Under the pieces are notes generated by a model, which saw nothing but the letters and a program-made list of their open reading frames with translations, did no database searches and was not told where the DNA came from. The position numbers and the translations under genes are program-made. A stretch of DNA of 64,000 nt from Eshraghiella crossota (lineage in GTDB: Bacteria > Bacillota > Clostridia > Lachnospirales > Lachnospiraceae). Below are positions 45,368 through 54,485 of this stretch, piece after piece. Location of the stretch: contig NZ_CP102270.1 of assembly GCF_025148445.1 (NCBI RefSeq), forward strand, positions 1,716,001 to 1,780,000, read 5' to 3'. Position 1 is the first letter of the stretch. The number at the start of each line of letters is the position of its first letter.

Positions 45368-46546
45368 CTATAGTCCTTCTTTTTTACAATATCTTTCGAT
45401 AATTTTTTTTGCTTCTTTGTTTTTTTCTATATACAAAAAATCTAACTCATTCTGTATTTTATTTTCATTTAAAAGCAATTGATCCATCATCAAGGCAATT
45501 TCATTCATTATTTTTTCATAATCTTTTTCGAATAAATCAATACAATATTCACATTGTCCCATGTATGTTGATACCTCTTTCATTTTGTTCTCGTACGCAA
45601 GTGAAATAAATGGAGTGGCATTTTTTGCAGCTAAAACTATTGCATGATATCTCATACCTATTACAAAACGACTATTCGCAATTTCATAATCATAGTCCAT
45701 GTAAGAATTTATACTTTGACACACATAAATCTGGTTTTCCTTTAGCCCTGCCTTCTTGAAATGTTCTAGAATAGTTTCACAGTATTCTTTTTCTTCTATA
45801 AGGTTAAAATGCGGAATTATCTTAATTTTAATATTATATTTTTCTCCAAAAGATGCGATTAACGGAATTATATTTTTACATATAAAGTTATCTATATTTC
45901 TCTTTTTGAAATACGGATGCCAATCATCCAGATGAGTCGGAACAAATGCCAACTCTTTCTTTTCTTTTGGACTAATCTGAGATAATAAAAATGCTGAATC
46001 AGGTCCAACCATAGAGTTTATTCCTATTTTTCTCAAATATTCAAATGACGCTTTTTCTCTAACGTACACTGTTGATTTTTTCAATATACATTTTGATATA
46101 AAGTCAAATATTACATTTCCACTTTTCCCAATTGTATTAAAATGAAATATTGGGGTTTTCCCTGTTTTAGTTACAATTAATAATCTTAATAGATATCTCC
46201 AATCTTTATATATCCCTATACTGGCGCCACATGGTGAAACAAACACTATATCGCTTTGAAAAATTGTTGCAACAAATTGTTGCAATTCTTTATTTCTAAT
46301 ATTATTTAAACTATTTTTAAAATTAAACAGAAGATACACAATTATGTTACGTAACCCCATGCTCTTCAATGTAATCTCAACGTAATGTTGTACTTTAATG
46401 TGACTGATAGGTATTATCGAATCTGATGCGTAAAATACATTAATTTTTTCAACATCGCTAATTTTACAAAGTTCTTGAATTAATGCGCAACCGGCTGCCT
46501 CATCTCCGTAATTATGCCCTTGTTGATTTACAATTGAAATTATCAT
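45368..46546 (-). CDS. Polysaccharide pyruvyl transferase family protein
   Basis: 392 residues. The N-terminus MIISIVNQQGHNYGDEAAG and the late segment GMRYHAIVLAAKNATPFISL (about 298-317) are the family signatures. Members transfer pyruvate from PEP to hydroxyls of a sugar, giving acidic ketals. The upstream gene (polymerase) overlaps by four bases (ATGA). It suggests the polysaccharide carries pyruvate ketals in addition to uronic acid. Confidence 0.88.
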   Translation of the reverse strand: MIISIVNQQGHNYGDEAAGCALIQELCKISDVEKINVFYASDSIIPISHIKVQHYVEITLKSMGLRNIIVYLLFNFKNSLNNIRNKELQQFVATIFQSDIVFVSPCGASIGIYKDWRYLLRLLIVTKTGKTPIFHFNTIGKSGNVIFDFISKCILKKSTVYVREKASFEYLRKIGINSMVGPDSAFLLSQISPKEKKELAFVPTHLDDWHPYFKKRNIDNFICKNIIPLIASFGEKYNIKIKIIPHFNLIEEKEYCETILEHFKKAGLKENQIYVCQSINSYMDYDYEIANSRFVIGMRYHAIVLAAKNATPFISLAYENKMKEVSTYMGQCEYCIDLFEKDYEKIMNEIALMMDQLLLNENKIQNELDFLYIEKNKEAKKIIERYCKKEGL

Positions 46547-47829
46547 ACGTTATTTTCACCTCGCCTAAAAAATAATTTACTATATATACTAACAAATATT
46601 GGAAAAGTCCAGAAAAAAGTTATTCTTCCCATCCATGTAAAAAATGACATCATTAATATTGTATTCAAGCTAATAAACAATGATAATCCTGGAATAGAAA
46701 ATTTGTTTAAAACTTTAATATAAATTTTTGAGCACAAAATAATAAAAAGAACAGTAAGCACCAAACCTCCTATCATCCCAAAATCCGCATAAAACATTCC
46801 GCTCATTGTATATACAGTAGAATCTTCTGTTCCAACATCAATTGCACCGAATGTTGAAAATTCATATCCTAATAATTTGAAAAACACATTAAAAGTTTTA
46901 GTTCCCCATGATAAATCAATATTCATATCAAACACTTTAAAAAAAGCCATGGTTGGAGTTACTAAATATGTTATTGCTTTCGAAAATGTAGTAGAAAGCT
47001 GTTTAGCAAAAGAATCACCCGTTCCATAGCCGCGTTGCATGCTTACCACACCTAGAAGAACTATAGCACCAATACCAATTATCAAAAACATTCTTCTCAT
47101 TTTTTTATTTTCTTTTTTTTGTTGCAGGGAAGACATTCCGGCTCTAGAATCAGATTTTACATTTATTAACACTTCAAAACAAGATACCACATAGCAAATA
47201 TCCATAAAAAATGACATTTTTGACATAGTGAAAACAGCATGTAATAACGAAAAGAACAATGTTAAAACCACAGAAAAATATTTTTTTTCATAATATGATA
47301 ATAATGCTGCAATTATTATTCCAAATTCTGCAAAATAATTTAATATATTCGAAACCAGTTTGGCTCCAAAAGACATACCATCTGACGAATAACTCAGGTA
47401 AGCCTGCCTTAACCACTGTGCATCACCAAATACTACAGAAATCGTTCCACCTAATCTCTTAACAATATATAAATCATAAAAAAGCTGTAGGATACGAAAT
47501 AAAATACATAACATCAATGTTATCTTTATCGTCCTATAATTACTACAAATTGTCTTCTGATATTCCACACAAGAACATCTATGATCAATGCTTTTCATAT
47601 AACTACACAAGAAAATAGTGATTCCAGAAGCAAATATTAGTATCACAAAATACACGACATTTTCAAATGGCACCTTAAATTGTATGGTTGAACAGATCCC
47701 CCATATTACCATAATCCAAATTGAAGCAAACACGCTTAAAGGATGAAATCTTAGACCGCTATTTTTTTTAATTATACTAAATATAGCATATACCAATGTT
47801 AATGCTACTATCAATCTCAAAATTATCAT
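46543..47829 (-). CDS. Wzy-like oligosaccharide repeat unit polymerase
   Basis: 428 residues with 10 to 12 hydrophobic segments and one long loop (about residues 135-165, GDAQWLRQAYLSYSSDG) that should be outside; the Arg and His/Asp content fits O-antigen polymerases. Sequence conservation in this family is low, so the call rests on topology and context between flippase-side and glycosyltransferase genes. AT-rich. ATGA overlap with the next gene. Confidence 0.8.
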   Translation of the reverse strand: MIILRLIVALTLVYAIFSIIKKNSGLRFHPLSVFASIWIMVIWGICSTIQFKVPFENVVYFVILIFASGITIFLCSYMKSIDHRCSCVEYQKTICSNYRTIKITLMLCILFRILQLFYDLYIVKRLGGTISVVFGDAQWLRQAYLSYSSDGMSFGAKLVSNILNYFAEFGIIIAALLSYYEKKYFSVVLTLFFSLLHAVFTMSKMSFFMDICYVVSCFEVLINVKSDSRAGMSSLQQKKENKKMRRMFLIIGIGAIVLLGVVSMQRGYGTGDSFAKQLSTTFSKAITYLVTPTMAFFKVFDMNIDLSWGTKTFNVFFKLLGYEFSTFGAIDVGTEDSTVYTMSGMFYADFGMIGGLVLTVLFIILCSKIYIKVLNKFSIPGLSLFISLNTILMMSFFTWMGRITFFWTFPIFVSIYSKLFFRRGENNV

Positions 47830-47832
47830 CTT

Positions 47833-48663
47833 TTAATACCTCCAAACAGTACCAATTATTATGCCCTTAATATACATAAAGATTTTGAGTATCCTTTTTT
47901 TTTCAAACCATAATCTTATAAAGTCTTTTAAAAGTTCCTTTAATTTCGTTGTTCTAAGTTCTCTATCATGATATTTTTTTATAAATAGTATTGTATTTCT
48001 TGTTCTATAAAACACTCTAATTGGAGGCTGATTATATGTATAAATAACACTTTTTCCAAATGAAACTTGCTTAATATTACCGAGTCTATGTTCGAATCCT
48101 TTTCCTGGAAGAACTACAATTGAATAACCATTTTTTCTTAATCGATAACAATATTCGTTATCTACCTGATCAATAAAAAAACTTTCATCCATTTTTCCGA
48201 CCTTTTTAAATACATCAAGATTGATAAATGATCCTGAACTAATTACTTCATCAACAAACAACATCTCTTTGTTGTCATATTTTAATCTTTGTGAATTGAT
48301 ATCAAAATAATCCGTATTAATTAATCCTATTTTAGATGTGTCCGTTCTTTTTATAAATTCATCATACTTTATTAGTAATTCATTTTCAATTATCGTATCC
48401 TGATCCAAGGTCATCGCCCATGTATAACCATCCATTCTGGCTCTGTCTAATCCTATATTTTGTGCAACTGCAATACCTTTATTTTTAAACAAAGGTATAT
48501 AAACTATCTTTTTAGAATATGACCCTATTTCTGCGTTTCCTCTTGGAGTATTATCTATAATATAAATTTTATCAACACTATCTATTTCATTAAGTTTTTT
48601 TACACTTAAGAATATTCTCTCATCTGGGTTATAAGCAACTATTACAACTGCATGTGTATTCAT
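47833..48663 (-). CDS. Glycosyltransferase family 2 (rhamnosyltransferase-like)
   Basis: 276 residues. GT-A fold: VVIVAYNPDERIFLSV at the start, the DNTPRG nucleotide contact near 37, and the DQD metal motif in MTLDQDTIIE near 87, with the later FFIDQVDNEYCYRLRKNGY block (about 165-183). The DQD and VDNEY features are usual in rhamnosyltransferases. It overlaps the next glycosyltransferase gene by four bases. Sugar specificity is not secure. Confidence 0.88.
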   Translation of the reverse strand: MNTHAVVIVAYNPDERIFLSVKKLNEIDSVDKIYIIDNTPRGNAEIGSYSKKIVYIPLFKNKGIAVAQNIGLDRARMDGYTWAMTLDQDTIIENELLIKYDEFIKRTDTSKIGLINTDYFDINSQRLKYDNKEMLFVDEVISSGSFINLDVFKKVGKMDESFFIDQVDNEYCYRLRKNGYSIVVLPGKGFEHRLGNIKQVSFGKSVIYTYNQPPIRVFYRTRNTILFIKKYHDRELRTTKLKELLKDFIRLWFEKKRILKIFMYIKGIIIGTVWRY

Positions 48664-49469
48664 TTTTTATACCTTTCATAATATAAAATAAAGGAATCTC
48701 TCAAATGCGAATATTCCTCTATATTTGCAAGATCCATACTTCCATCTTCTTTATGATCAACAATTATATTTTTGTAATAATATATTTTTGAATCATAATC
48801 TTTTATCTTTTTTGCTAGATAAGCCTCCTCGTAGAACAAAAACATCTGTTCATCATATTTAAATTTGCTTTCTTTAATAAATTTTTCACTCATAGCAAAA
48901 AAACTACCATGACATGCATAAATAGGAATTTTACTTTTTCTTGAACATTTAATATAGATATTAAATAATTCTCTGATTATTTTATTTATTCCGATACCGG
49001 CATATAATAAAAATTTATTATTTTTTTTGTACCCTTTATAAGTCAAATATTCTGATAATTTATTCTCGCAAACCCAATACGGATTCTGTTTTTTACCCTT
49101 TCTAGCAATAATTTGAGGGGCAATACACATATCATTTTCTTCAAGCATATTGTATGACAATTTACTTTTTAAAATTGTATCTGGATTGCATATAAATATA
49201 TATTTATATGCAAACATATCTTGAGCATAATCAATTCCGCAATTATTTCCATGTCCATATCCTTTATTTTTTGTACAAAGATAATGGCATTCAAGTTTCT
49301 TTGAGCATTCGCTTATTTTAGCAGATGTTTTTTCATCGTAAAATGAATCTACCACTACAACTTCATATGAACTAACAACATTTCTTTTTAAACTGTTGCA
49401 CAAATCATATAAATCCTCAAAATTTCTATACACTAATGTAATAAAAACAAAATCTACATTTTTTCTCAT
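48660..49469 (-). CDS. Glycosyltransferase family 2, severed from its ribosome binding site
   Basis: 269 residues. The GT-A start is FITLVYRNFEDLYDL, with DSFYDEKTS near residue 43 and the metal site as CNPDTI near 95; the acceptor part has the HGSFFAMSEKFIKES block. The ATG of MRKNVDF is one base from the end of the IS110 remnant and lacks a Shine-Dalgarno sequence; a GGAGACAATATG just after the preceding glycosyltransferase stop appears to be the original one. Expression is probably reduced. Sugar unknown. Confidence 0.85.
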   Translation of the reverse strand: MRKNVDFVFITLVYRNFEDLYDLCNSLKRNVVSSYEVVVVDSFYDEKTSAKISECSKKLECHYLCTKNKGYGHGNNCGIDYAQDMFAYKYIFICNPDTILKSKLSYNMLEENDMCIAPQIIARKGKKQNPYWVCENKLSEYLTYKGYKKNNKFLLYAGIGINKIIRELFNIYIKCSRKSKIPIYACHGSFFAMSEKFIKESKFKYDEQMFLFYEEAYLAKKIKDYDSKIYYYKNIIVDHKEDGSMDLANIEEYSHLRDSFILYYERYKK

Positions 49470-50000
49470 TGTCACTTATTATGAAGTGACATTTGTCAGG
49501 AGTAAATTCAAAAATCACCACAAACTTTTCCTTTCATTAAATTTTAACACTAGATATAGAGGCAGAGTCTCAGATCTAACAGTCCCTGGCTTTGTCCACG
49601 CTGTTATTCGTGGAATGATTACCAACAGCTCAATGATCCGTCGTAAATCTTGCCGTCTACTACATGGTCTTTCAGCTGATGATAAAGCGAATAACTTAAG
49701 TATCCTGCTTCGTATCCACAGATAAAAGTTGCATCTTCTCCATATACCTTTCTCATGGATTCCATGTATTTCAGAATCAACTTGTAATCTGAAGGTATTG
49801 TCTGTTTATACTCAAGCTTATCGGTATCATAACAATAACAACATAAAGTGTAACTTTCTTTATGGACATCCATTCCTACATAAACTATACTATTCATTAG
49901 TGACCTCCTATCGTATGCGGTAATCCGTGTTACCTGATATTGTTTTCATCAACTAATATCATACAGATAAATCCACGAATCTACAATTGTGAGGTCACTT
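49470..50000 (-). mobile_element. IS110-family remnant (internally deleted)
   Basis: A 531-bp insertion. Its ends both carry AAGTGAC, and the left end (minus-strand start, 49898-50000) is a noncoding part with hairpins TGATATT/AATATCA and GGTAA/TTACC, as expected for the bridge-RNA region of IS110 elements. The coding part breaks after about 75 residues. The insertion lies between an SD-ATG at 50012-50001 and the rest of the following glycosyltransferase gene. Confidence 0.75.
49619..49897 (-). pseudogene. IS110 transposase fragment (N-terminal)
   Basis: 92 codons: the first 75 or so show the RuvC-like DEDD nuclease start YVGMDVHKESYTLCCY (first Asp at residue 9) and the Glu in ICGYEAGYL. 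The full enzyme is close to 400 residues and needs the C-terminal Tnp_20 serine region, which is missing; the last 15 residues are unrelated. It has a good AGGAGG site but cannot be active alone. Confidence 0.85.
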
Positions 50001-50014
50001 CATATTGTCTCCAA

Positions 50015-50782
50015 TTAAATCATATATTTTTTCAATGCATTAAATACAAAACATCCAACATGAAACATAGCCAAAATAGGATTAATCTGTTCATCCTGCG
50101 TCTGTATTTCCCATACTTGTTTCACACTCTTAAACTTGTTTGATGATAAAGAATTGCTTCCTACTCTGTATCTAACTAGCACTTCATTTATTCCACAGGC
50201 AACTACACCACCTCTCAATAGCTTAAGCCATGTTGCATAATCTTGTCCGCCTCTACGTAATGGCATTCTAAAATCACCCAACTCATTTCTGTCAATAATT
50301 ACTGACGATGTTGCAATAACCGTATTATGAAGCAGATACCTGTAATCACAGGTTTCTTTAATATTTCTTTTTTTCTTTATCGTCTTTCCAGACTCATCCA
50401 TCATTTCTATCGCCGCATACGAAAATGGACTTCTCTTCTCTTTCATAAGTGCTACTTGCCTTGCAGTTTTTTCGGGAAGCCACAAGTCATCACTATCCAA
50501 AAATGCTACATACTGACCTGTTGCTAATTCTAAAGCCTTATTTCTGGCTGCACCTGCCCCCATATTTTTCGGTTGAAGAAAATATATTATCTCAGGATGT
50601 TGTTTCTTAAGTTGTGCAATTATTTCTGCTGATTTATCTTTAGAACAATCATCTACTAATACAATTTCTATATTCTTATACGTTTGGTAAAATACTGACG
50701 CTAAAGTCTTTTCCACATATTTTTCAGCATTATATATTGGTGTTATGACTGATACTCTGTCTTTCACATACTCTTTATTCAT
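50015..50782 (-). CDS. Glycosyltransferase family 2
   Basis: 255 residues. Canonical GT2: VSVITPIYNAEKYVEKTLASVFYQTY at the start, VLVDDCSKD near 42, GAGAARNKAL near 71 and the DSDD metal motif near 91 (VAFLDSDDLW). Of two in-frame ATGs, I use the second, which has a GGGAG eight bases before it. It directly follows the aminotransferase gene. The donor sugar cannot be read out. The end lies four bases before the truncated start site that the IS110 remnant separated. Confidence 0.9.
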   Translation of the reverse strand: MNKEYVKDRVSVITPIYNAEKYVEKTLASVFYQTYKNIEIVLVDDCSKDKSAEIIAQLKKQHPEIIYFLQPKNMGAGAARNKALELATGQYVAFLDSDDLWLPEKTARQVALMKEKRSPFSYAAIEMMDESGKTIKKKRNIKETCDYRYLLHNTVIATSSVIIDRNELGDFRMPLRRGGQDYATWLKLLRGGVVACGINEVLVRYRVGSNSLSSNKFKSVKQVWEIQTQDEQINPILAMFHVGCFVFNALKKYMI

Positions 50783-50796
50783 ATTTCTAGCTCCCA

Positions 50797-51723
50797 TCAG
50801 TAAATTGGTGTAACCCAGCTTTCGTACTGTTTAAGTTTTCCTCTAGCTATATCAAGGTATGTAAGATGTAATTCTTTTGTAATTTTTCCTATACTTCCAT
50901 CCCCAATAATATATTTATCAATACTTAATACTGGAGTAATCTCCATTGCAGAACCACAGAGAAATGCCTCTTCACAAGTATAAAGCTCTGTTCTGTCAAT
51001 AGTTCTTTCAATAACCGGATAACCTTTATCTTTTGCAATTTTTATAATTGTATCTCTAGTTATACTTTCCAGAACACTATCTGTCAGTTGAGGTGTAATC
51101 ACTGTTCCGTTTTTTACAATAAAGAAACAGGAACCCGGACCTTCGGCAACCTTTCCAAACTCGTTCAAAAATATACATGTATCATATCCATTTCGGAGTG
51201 CCTCTCTCTGTCCTACCCGGCTGTTTATATAATTGGCTCCACATTTAATTCTTGGGGACAGATTTTTATCACTGATTCTACTCCATGATGTAACACAAAC
51301 ATTTAATCCTTTTTTATTATATTCTGCACTTGTTTTTCCCTTTGGAATTGGTGCTACGAACATATCAACAGGACCATCCGACCCCCATGAGCCAAATCCG
51401 TCCACAAATAGGGTCTGACGAACAGAAAGATTTTCATCATATTCATTTGCCTTAATTACATCTGTGAATGCTTTTACCATATCATTTTTTGTATATTTAC
51501 AGTCTAATTGTATTAATTTCACTGAGCGGAGCAATCTATCGTAATGATCATCCAATCTGAAAGCATATAATTGCTTTTCTTCATCATTCCAATAACAGGG
51601 AATACCTTCAAATACATTTAGACCAAACTGAGATGTTGGTGCAAGTATATTAATCTTTGCATCATTCACATCTAGTATTTCTCCCTTAAACCATATTCTT
51701 CTATGTGCGACTTCGTACTTCAT
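50797..51723 (-). CDS. Class IV aminotransferase (branched-chain type) in the capsule locus
   Basis: 308 residues, fold type IV PLP enzyme. PLP lysine in SPRIKCGANYINS near residue 158, with GSAMEITPV near 257 and the front part TSQFGLNVFEGIPCYW. The sequence is closest to branched-chain amino-acid aminotransferases. A BCAT-like gene in a capsule locus is unusual, and together with the aldolase and the decarboxylase it may make a special amino compound used in the polymer. It lies 16 bases after the sugar transferase gene. Confidence 0.88.
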   Translation of the reverse strand: MKYEVAHRRIWFKGEILDVNDAKINILAPTSQFGLNVFEGIPCYWNDEEKQLYAFRLDDHYDRLLRSVKLIQLDCKYTKNDMVKAFTDVIKANEYDENLSVRQTLFVDGFGSWGSDGPVDMFVAPIPKGKTSAEYNKKGLNVCVTSWSRISDKNLSPRIKCGANYINSRVGQREALRNGYDTCIFLNEFGKVAEGPGSCFFIVKNGTVITPQLTDSVLESITRDTIIKIAKDKGYPVIERTIDRTELYTCEEAFLCGSAMEITPVLSIDKYIIGDGSIGKITKELHLTYLDIARGKLKQYESWVTPIY

Positions 51724-51739
51724 GCTCGTTCCTCCTGTC

Positions 51740-52429
51740 CTAATCTACGTCAGGTATATGTGCAAGCCTGATAATTTCCGCTTCTTCTGCTCTTGCTGCT
51801 TCTGCATCATTCATAGAATTATCAATCTTGTTTTCATATATTTTTTCATGCTTAAATACCTTAAACACAGATTCAAGTCCAATTTTTATATCTATCAGAA
51901 ATCCATATTTTTCAAACAGATCAACATATTTATTGTCATATGTAACTTTTTCATCCCATGATATATCATTTCTTCCTCTAATCTGTGCCAGTCCGGTCAG
52001 ACCTGCCTTAACCTGAAATCTTTTTTTATATTTCTTATTTAAAGTTTCAAAATCTCCCAGTTCATATGTTACACATGGGCGCGGACCAACTACTGACATA
52101 TCTCCCTTAAAAATATTGAATAGCTGAGGCAGTTCATCAATGCTGCTATTACGCAGTTTGCGTCCCACCTTGGTTACACGTGGGTCATTTTCATAATTAA
52201 ATAATCCTGCTCCCATATTTTCCGCATTGACAACCATAGATCTGAATTTTAACATCTGAAATACTTTTCCGTCTTTTGTTCTTCTTCCCTGTTTAAAAAA
52301 TATTGGACCATCAGAATCTTTTTTTATCGCAATAGAAACACCAATCCAAACAGGAGTCAGCAGAATGATACATATTCCAGATGACACAATATCAAAAATT
52401 CTCTTGACACATAAACTAAATTTTTTCAT
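51740..52429 (-). CDS. Initiating sugar phosphate transferase (WcaJ/PglC type)
   Basis: Transfers the first sugar-1-phosphate to undecaprenyl phosphate. 229 residues: one helix near 10-30 (IFDIVSSGICIILLTPVWIGV), then GPIFFKQGRRTKDGKVFQMLKFRSM-type catalytic stretch (Arg-Thr and KFRSM near 45-65) with Asp-Glu-Leu-Pro-Gln and VVGPRP near 100-120. The C-terminal half has an extra 80-residue tail. Small, without the multi-helix N-terminus, as in PglC. ATG with GGAG preferred over one eight codons earlier. Confidence 0.93.
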   Translation of the reverse strand: MKKFSLCVKRIFDIVSSGICIILLTPVWIGVSIAIKKDSDGPIFFKQGRRTKDGKVFQMLKFRSMVVNAENMGAGLFNYENDPRVTKVGRKLRNSSIDELPQLFNIFKGDMSVVGPRPCVTYELGDFETLNKKYKKRFQVKAGLTGLAQIRGRNDISWDEKVTYDNKYVDLFEKYGFLIDIKIGLESVFKVFKHEKIYENKIDNSMNDAEAARAEEAEIIRLAHIPDVD

Positions 52430-52449
52430 AATCACTCCATCAACAATTT

Positions 52450-53658
52450 TCAAAAATTAAAAGTATGAAAAATATCTTCAAAAGTCTCTGCTCTTTTAAT
52501 TACTTCTATCTCTTCACCGCTGATATCCAATACTGGAAAATTTGGAAGAATGAAAGGCGGTTTCATTACCAATGAATAGGAACCACAATTACTGATAACC
52601 AACACGTCATCCAATGCAAGTTTGCCATTATAATTTTTGTAAAGTACATCGCCCTCAATACATGTAAAACCGACTATATCAAGATCCTTGTAATCTTTCG
52701 TAGTTCTTCCCATGTGAATAACCTCCATTGGTGGATTTACACCGGTCATACTAATATTCTTTTGACTTCCAAGCACTGAAGCGATATATTTTCCTCTGAC
52801 ATTTTTAATAGTTTTAACTGTTCCTACAAATTTCATGCAATCTCCAACTAATGCAGATCCTGGTTCAATTATCAGTTCCGGTTTTATTTTCTTATCATTA
52901 AAGTATTCAGCAAAAACTGCTGCTGCAGATTTTGCATATTTTTTGTATCCAGGTACCTCATAAGGAAATTGTTCTTTCAGAAAATCGGGCATTTTCCCGA
53001 ATATTCCTCCACCAATATCTATTCTTTCAGGAATAACATTAATTCTATCTAACAACTCAAGCATTCCTTTTGCTCTTGCTGGCCAATATTCGACCTGCCT
53101 TTTAGCAAAATGACATTGGAAATTAACAAAATGCAAATTTGTAGTATGGGTTACAATATCTAATACCTTTTTAAATTCTTCACTATATATATCAAATCCA
53201 AATCGAGAAACCACCCCATCCTTTACATCATAATTGCAACGAATACCTACATTGAGAGTTTTTTCTGTAACCTCAGCTAACTTCTGTATATATTCAGCCT
53301 CTTCAATCGAATCCATGTTAACCGTCACACCCATATGAAGATATTCTTTTAATTTATCTGGATTTTTTATTGGGCCATTCCAAATGATACGTTCTGGTTT
53401 CACACCACATTTTATCGCAAGTTCAGCCTCCATCTCAGAAACTACCTCTGCGTATCCTTCCAGTTCATTAACAATCTTACATAGTTTAGGAGTGTAATTT
53501 GTTTTATATGAATAAGCAATGTTAAAATTTGAATAGAGCTCTGAAAAGGCATTTTTTAATTCCAAATAATTTTTTTTAAATTGCTCGGAATCAAGTAAAT
53601 AAAACGCATCCCCATATTCATTTCTTAATTTTTTAATTATGGTTTTATTAATAGTCAT
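52450..53658 (-). CDS. PLP-dependent decarboxylase (LysA/ornithine decarboxylase fold) in the capsule locus
   Basis: 402 residues, fold type III. PLP lysine in IAYSYKTNYTP near residue 49, the DIGGGIFG phosphate-binding loop near 215, EPGSALVGD near 264 and the cysteine of FTCIEGDVLY near 338, all as in diaminopimelate/ornithine decarboxylases. The specificity loop differs from LysA (CHFAKRQVEYWPA instead of HIGSQ). It overlaps the aldolase gene by four bases (ATGA). It probably decarboxylates an amino acid to an amine for the polymer; substrate unknown. Confidence 0.88.
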   Translation of the reverse strand: MTINKTIIKKLRNEYGDAFYLLDSEQFKKNYLELKNAFSELYSNFNIAYSYKTNYTPKLCKIVNELEGYAEVVSEMEAELAIKCGVKPERIIWNGPIKNPDKLKEYLHMGVTVNMDSIEEAEYIQKLAEVTEKTLNVGIRCNYDVKDGVVSRFGFDIYSEEFKKVLDIVTHTTNLHFVNFQCHFAKRQVEYWPARAKGMLELLDRINVIPERIDIGGGIFGKMPDFLKEQFPYEVPGYKKYAKSAAAVFAEYFNDKKIKPELIIEPGSALVGDCMKFVGTVKTIKNVRGKYIASVLGSQKNISMTGVNPPMEVIHMGRTTKDYKDLDIVGFTCIEGDVLYKNYNGKLALDDVLVISNCGSYSLVMKPPFILPNFPVLDISGEEIEVIKRAETFEDIFHTFNF

Positions 53659-54485
53659 CTTTTGCACCTTTTTATTTTCACGATTTTCTCTACAATTTCT
53701 TCTATTTCTGCCTGGTTTGAAACAAGTTCAGAATCTGGCATCTTACTCACTGCATCTTCATATTCTCTTAATGACCGCATATTATTTCTAAATACATTTT
53801 CCACTTCGGATAAATCTGATATTAAATCGGTATTGCAAAAACTTCTTGACAAAATTGCTCTGCTTGAACCAAGACGATAATGTTCCATAATGATTCTTTC
53901 TGCTGGCAAATCACCACAGCCAAGTCGTGCAATTCCTCCAAATCCATATGGTATACCTATTTTCTTTATCTTCTTCACTATTTTTTCAACAATACCATTT
54001 GACAGCAATTCAAACATGAAATCCAAACCATACGATAAATGCAAATCATTCAATCCAATATGTATTTCATCCATATTGCTATGTTTCAGCACTTTATCCA
54101 GACACTCAACCGCTTCTCTTGTTTCCAATAAAAGCGTGGTTTTGCATCTCCTGTTAACTGTTTTCAAAAAGTTTTCTACTTCAGCAGGTGTTTTCCACAT
54201 AGGTAACATAATTATGTCAGCTCCTGCTGATATAACCTCATCTATTTCTTTTTCAGAACCATTATGCCATGGATTAATGCGTACAAGCATCTCTGCCTTA
54301 GTTAATAAGGGTTTTATTTTTTTTATATCACCTACCGTGTGTTTTGACTTGACGGTGTTCATTCCTTTTTGACGTTCTTCTTTTCCCAATGTTTCAAGGT
54401 CTATCCAAATTCTGTCAACACCATATCTTTCAGCAATCAAAGCAACTTCTTTTTTATTAGTAATATACATTAATTTTAATGCCAT
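53655..54485 (-). CDS. HpcH/HpaI aldolase/citrate lyase family protein in the capsule locus
   Basis: 276 residues, TIM-barrel. The key Arg lies in MLVRINPW near residue 70, ADIIMLPMW near 90, Glu in LLLETREAVE near 119 and Asp in IGLNDLHLSY near 142, the metal ligands of pyruvate-type class II aldolases. It is not a citrate lyase, because no CitD/CitF/acyl carrier genes are present. It may make a 4-hydroxy-2-oxo acid from pyruvate and an aldehyde (or cleave one). Starts directly after the LCP stop and overlaps the decarboxylase. Confidence 0.85.
   Translation of the reverse strand: MALKLMYITNKKEVALIAERYGVDRIWIDLETLGKEERQKGMNTVKSKHTVGDIKKIKPLLTKAEMLVRINPWHNGSEKEIDEVISAGADIIMLPMWKTPAEVENFLKTVNRRCKTTLLLETREAVECLDKVLKHSNMDEIHIGLNDLHLSYGLDFMFELLSNGIVEKIVKKIKKIGIPYGFGGIARLGCGDLPAERIIMEHYRLGSSRAILSRSFCNTDLISDLSEVENVFRNNMRSLREYEDAVSKMPDSELVSNQAEIEEIVEKIVKIKRCKR

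Noticed and set aside
53655..54485. Citrate lyase beta subunit (CitE)
   Set aside because: No CitD, CitF, CitC or CitG genes are nearby and the genomic context is polysaccharide synthesis.
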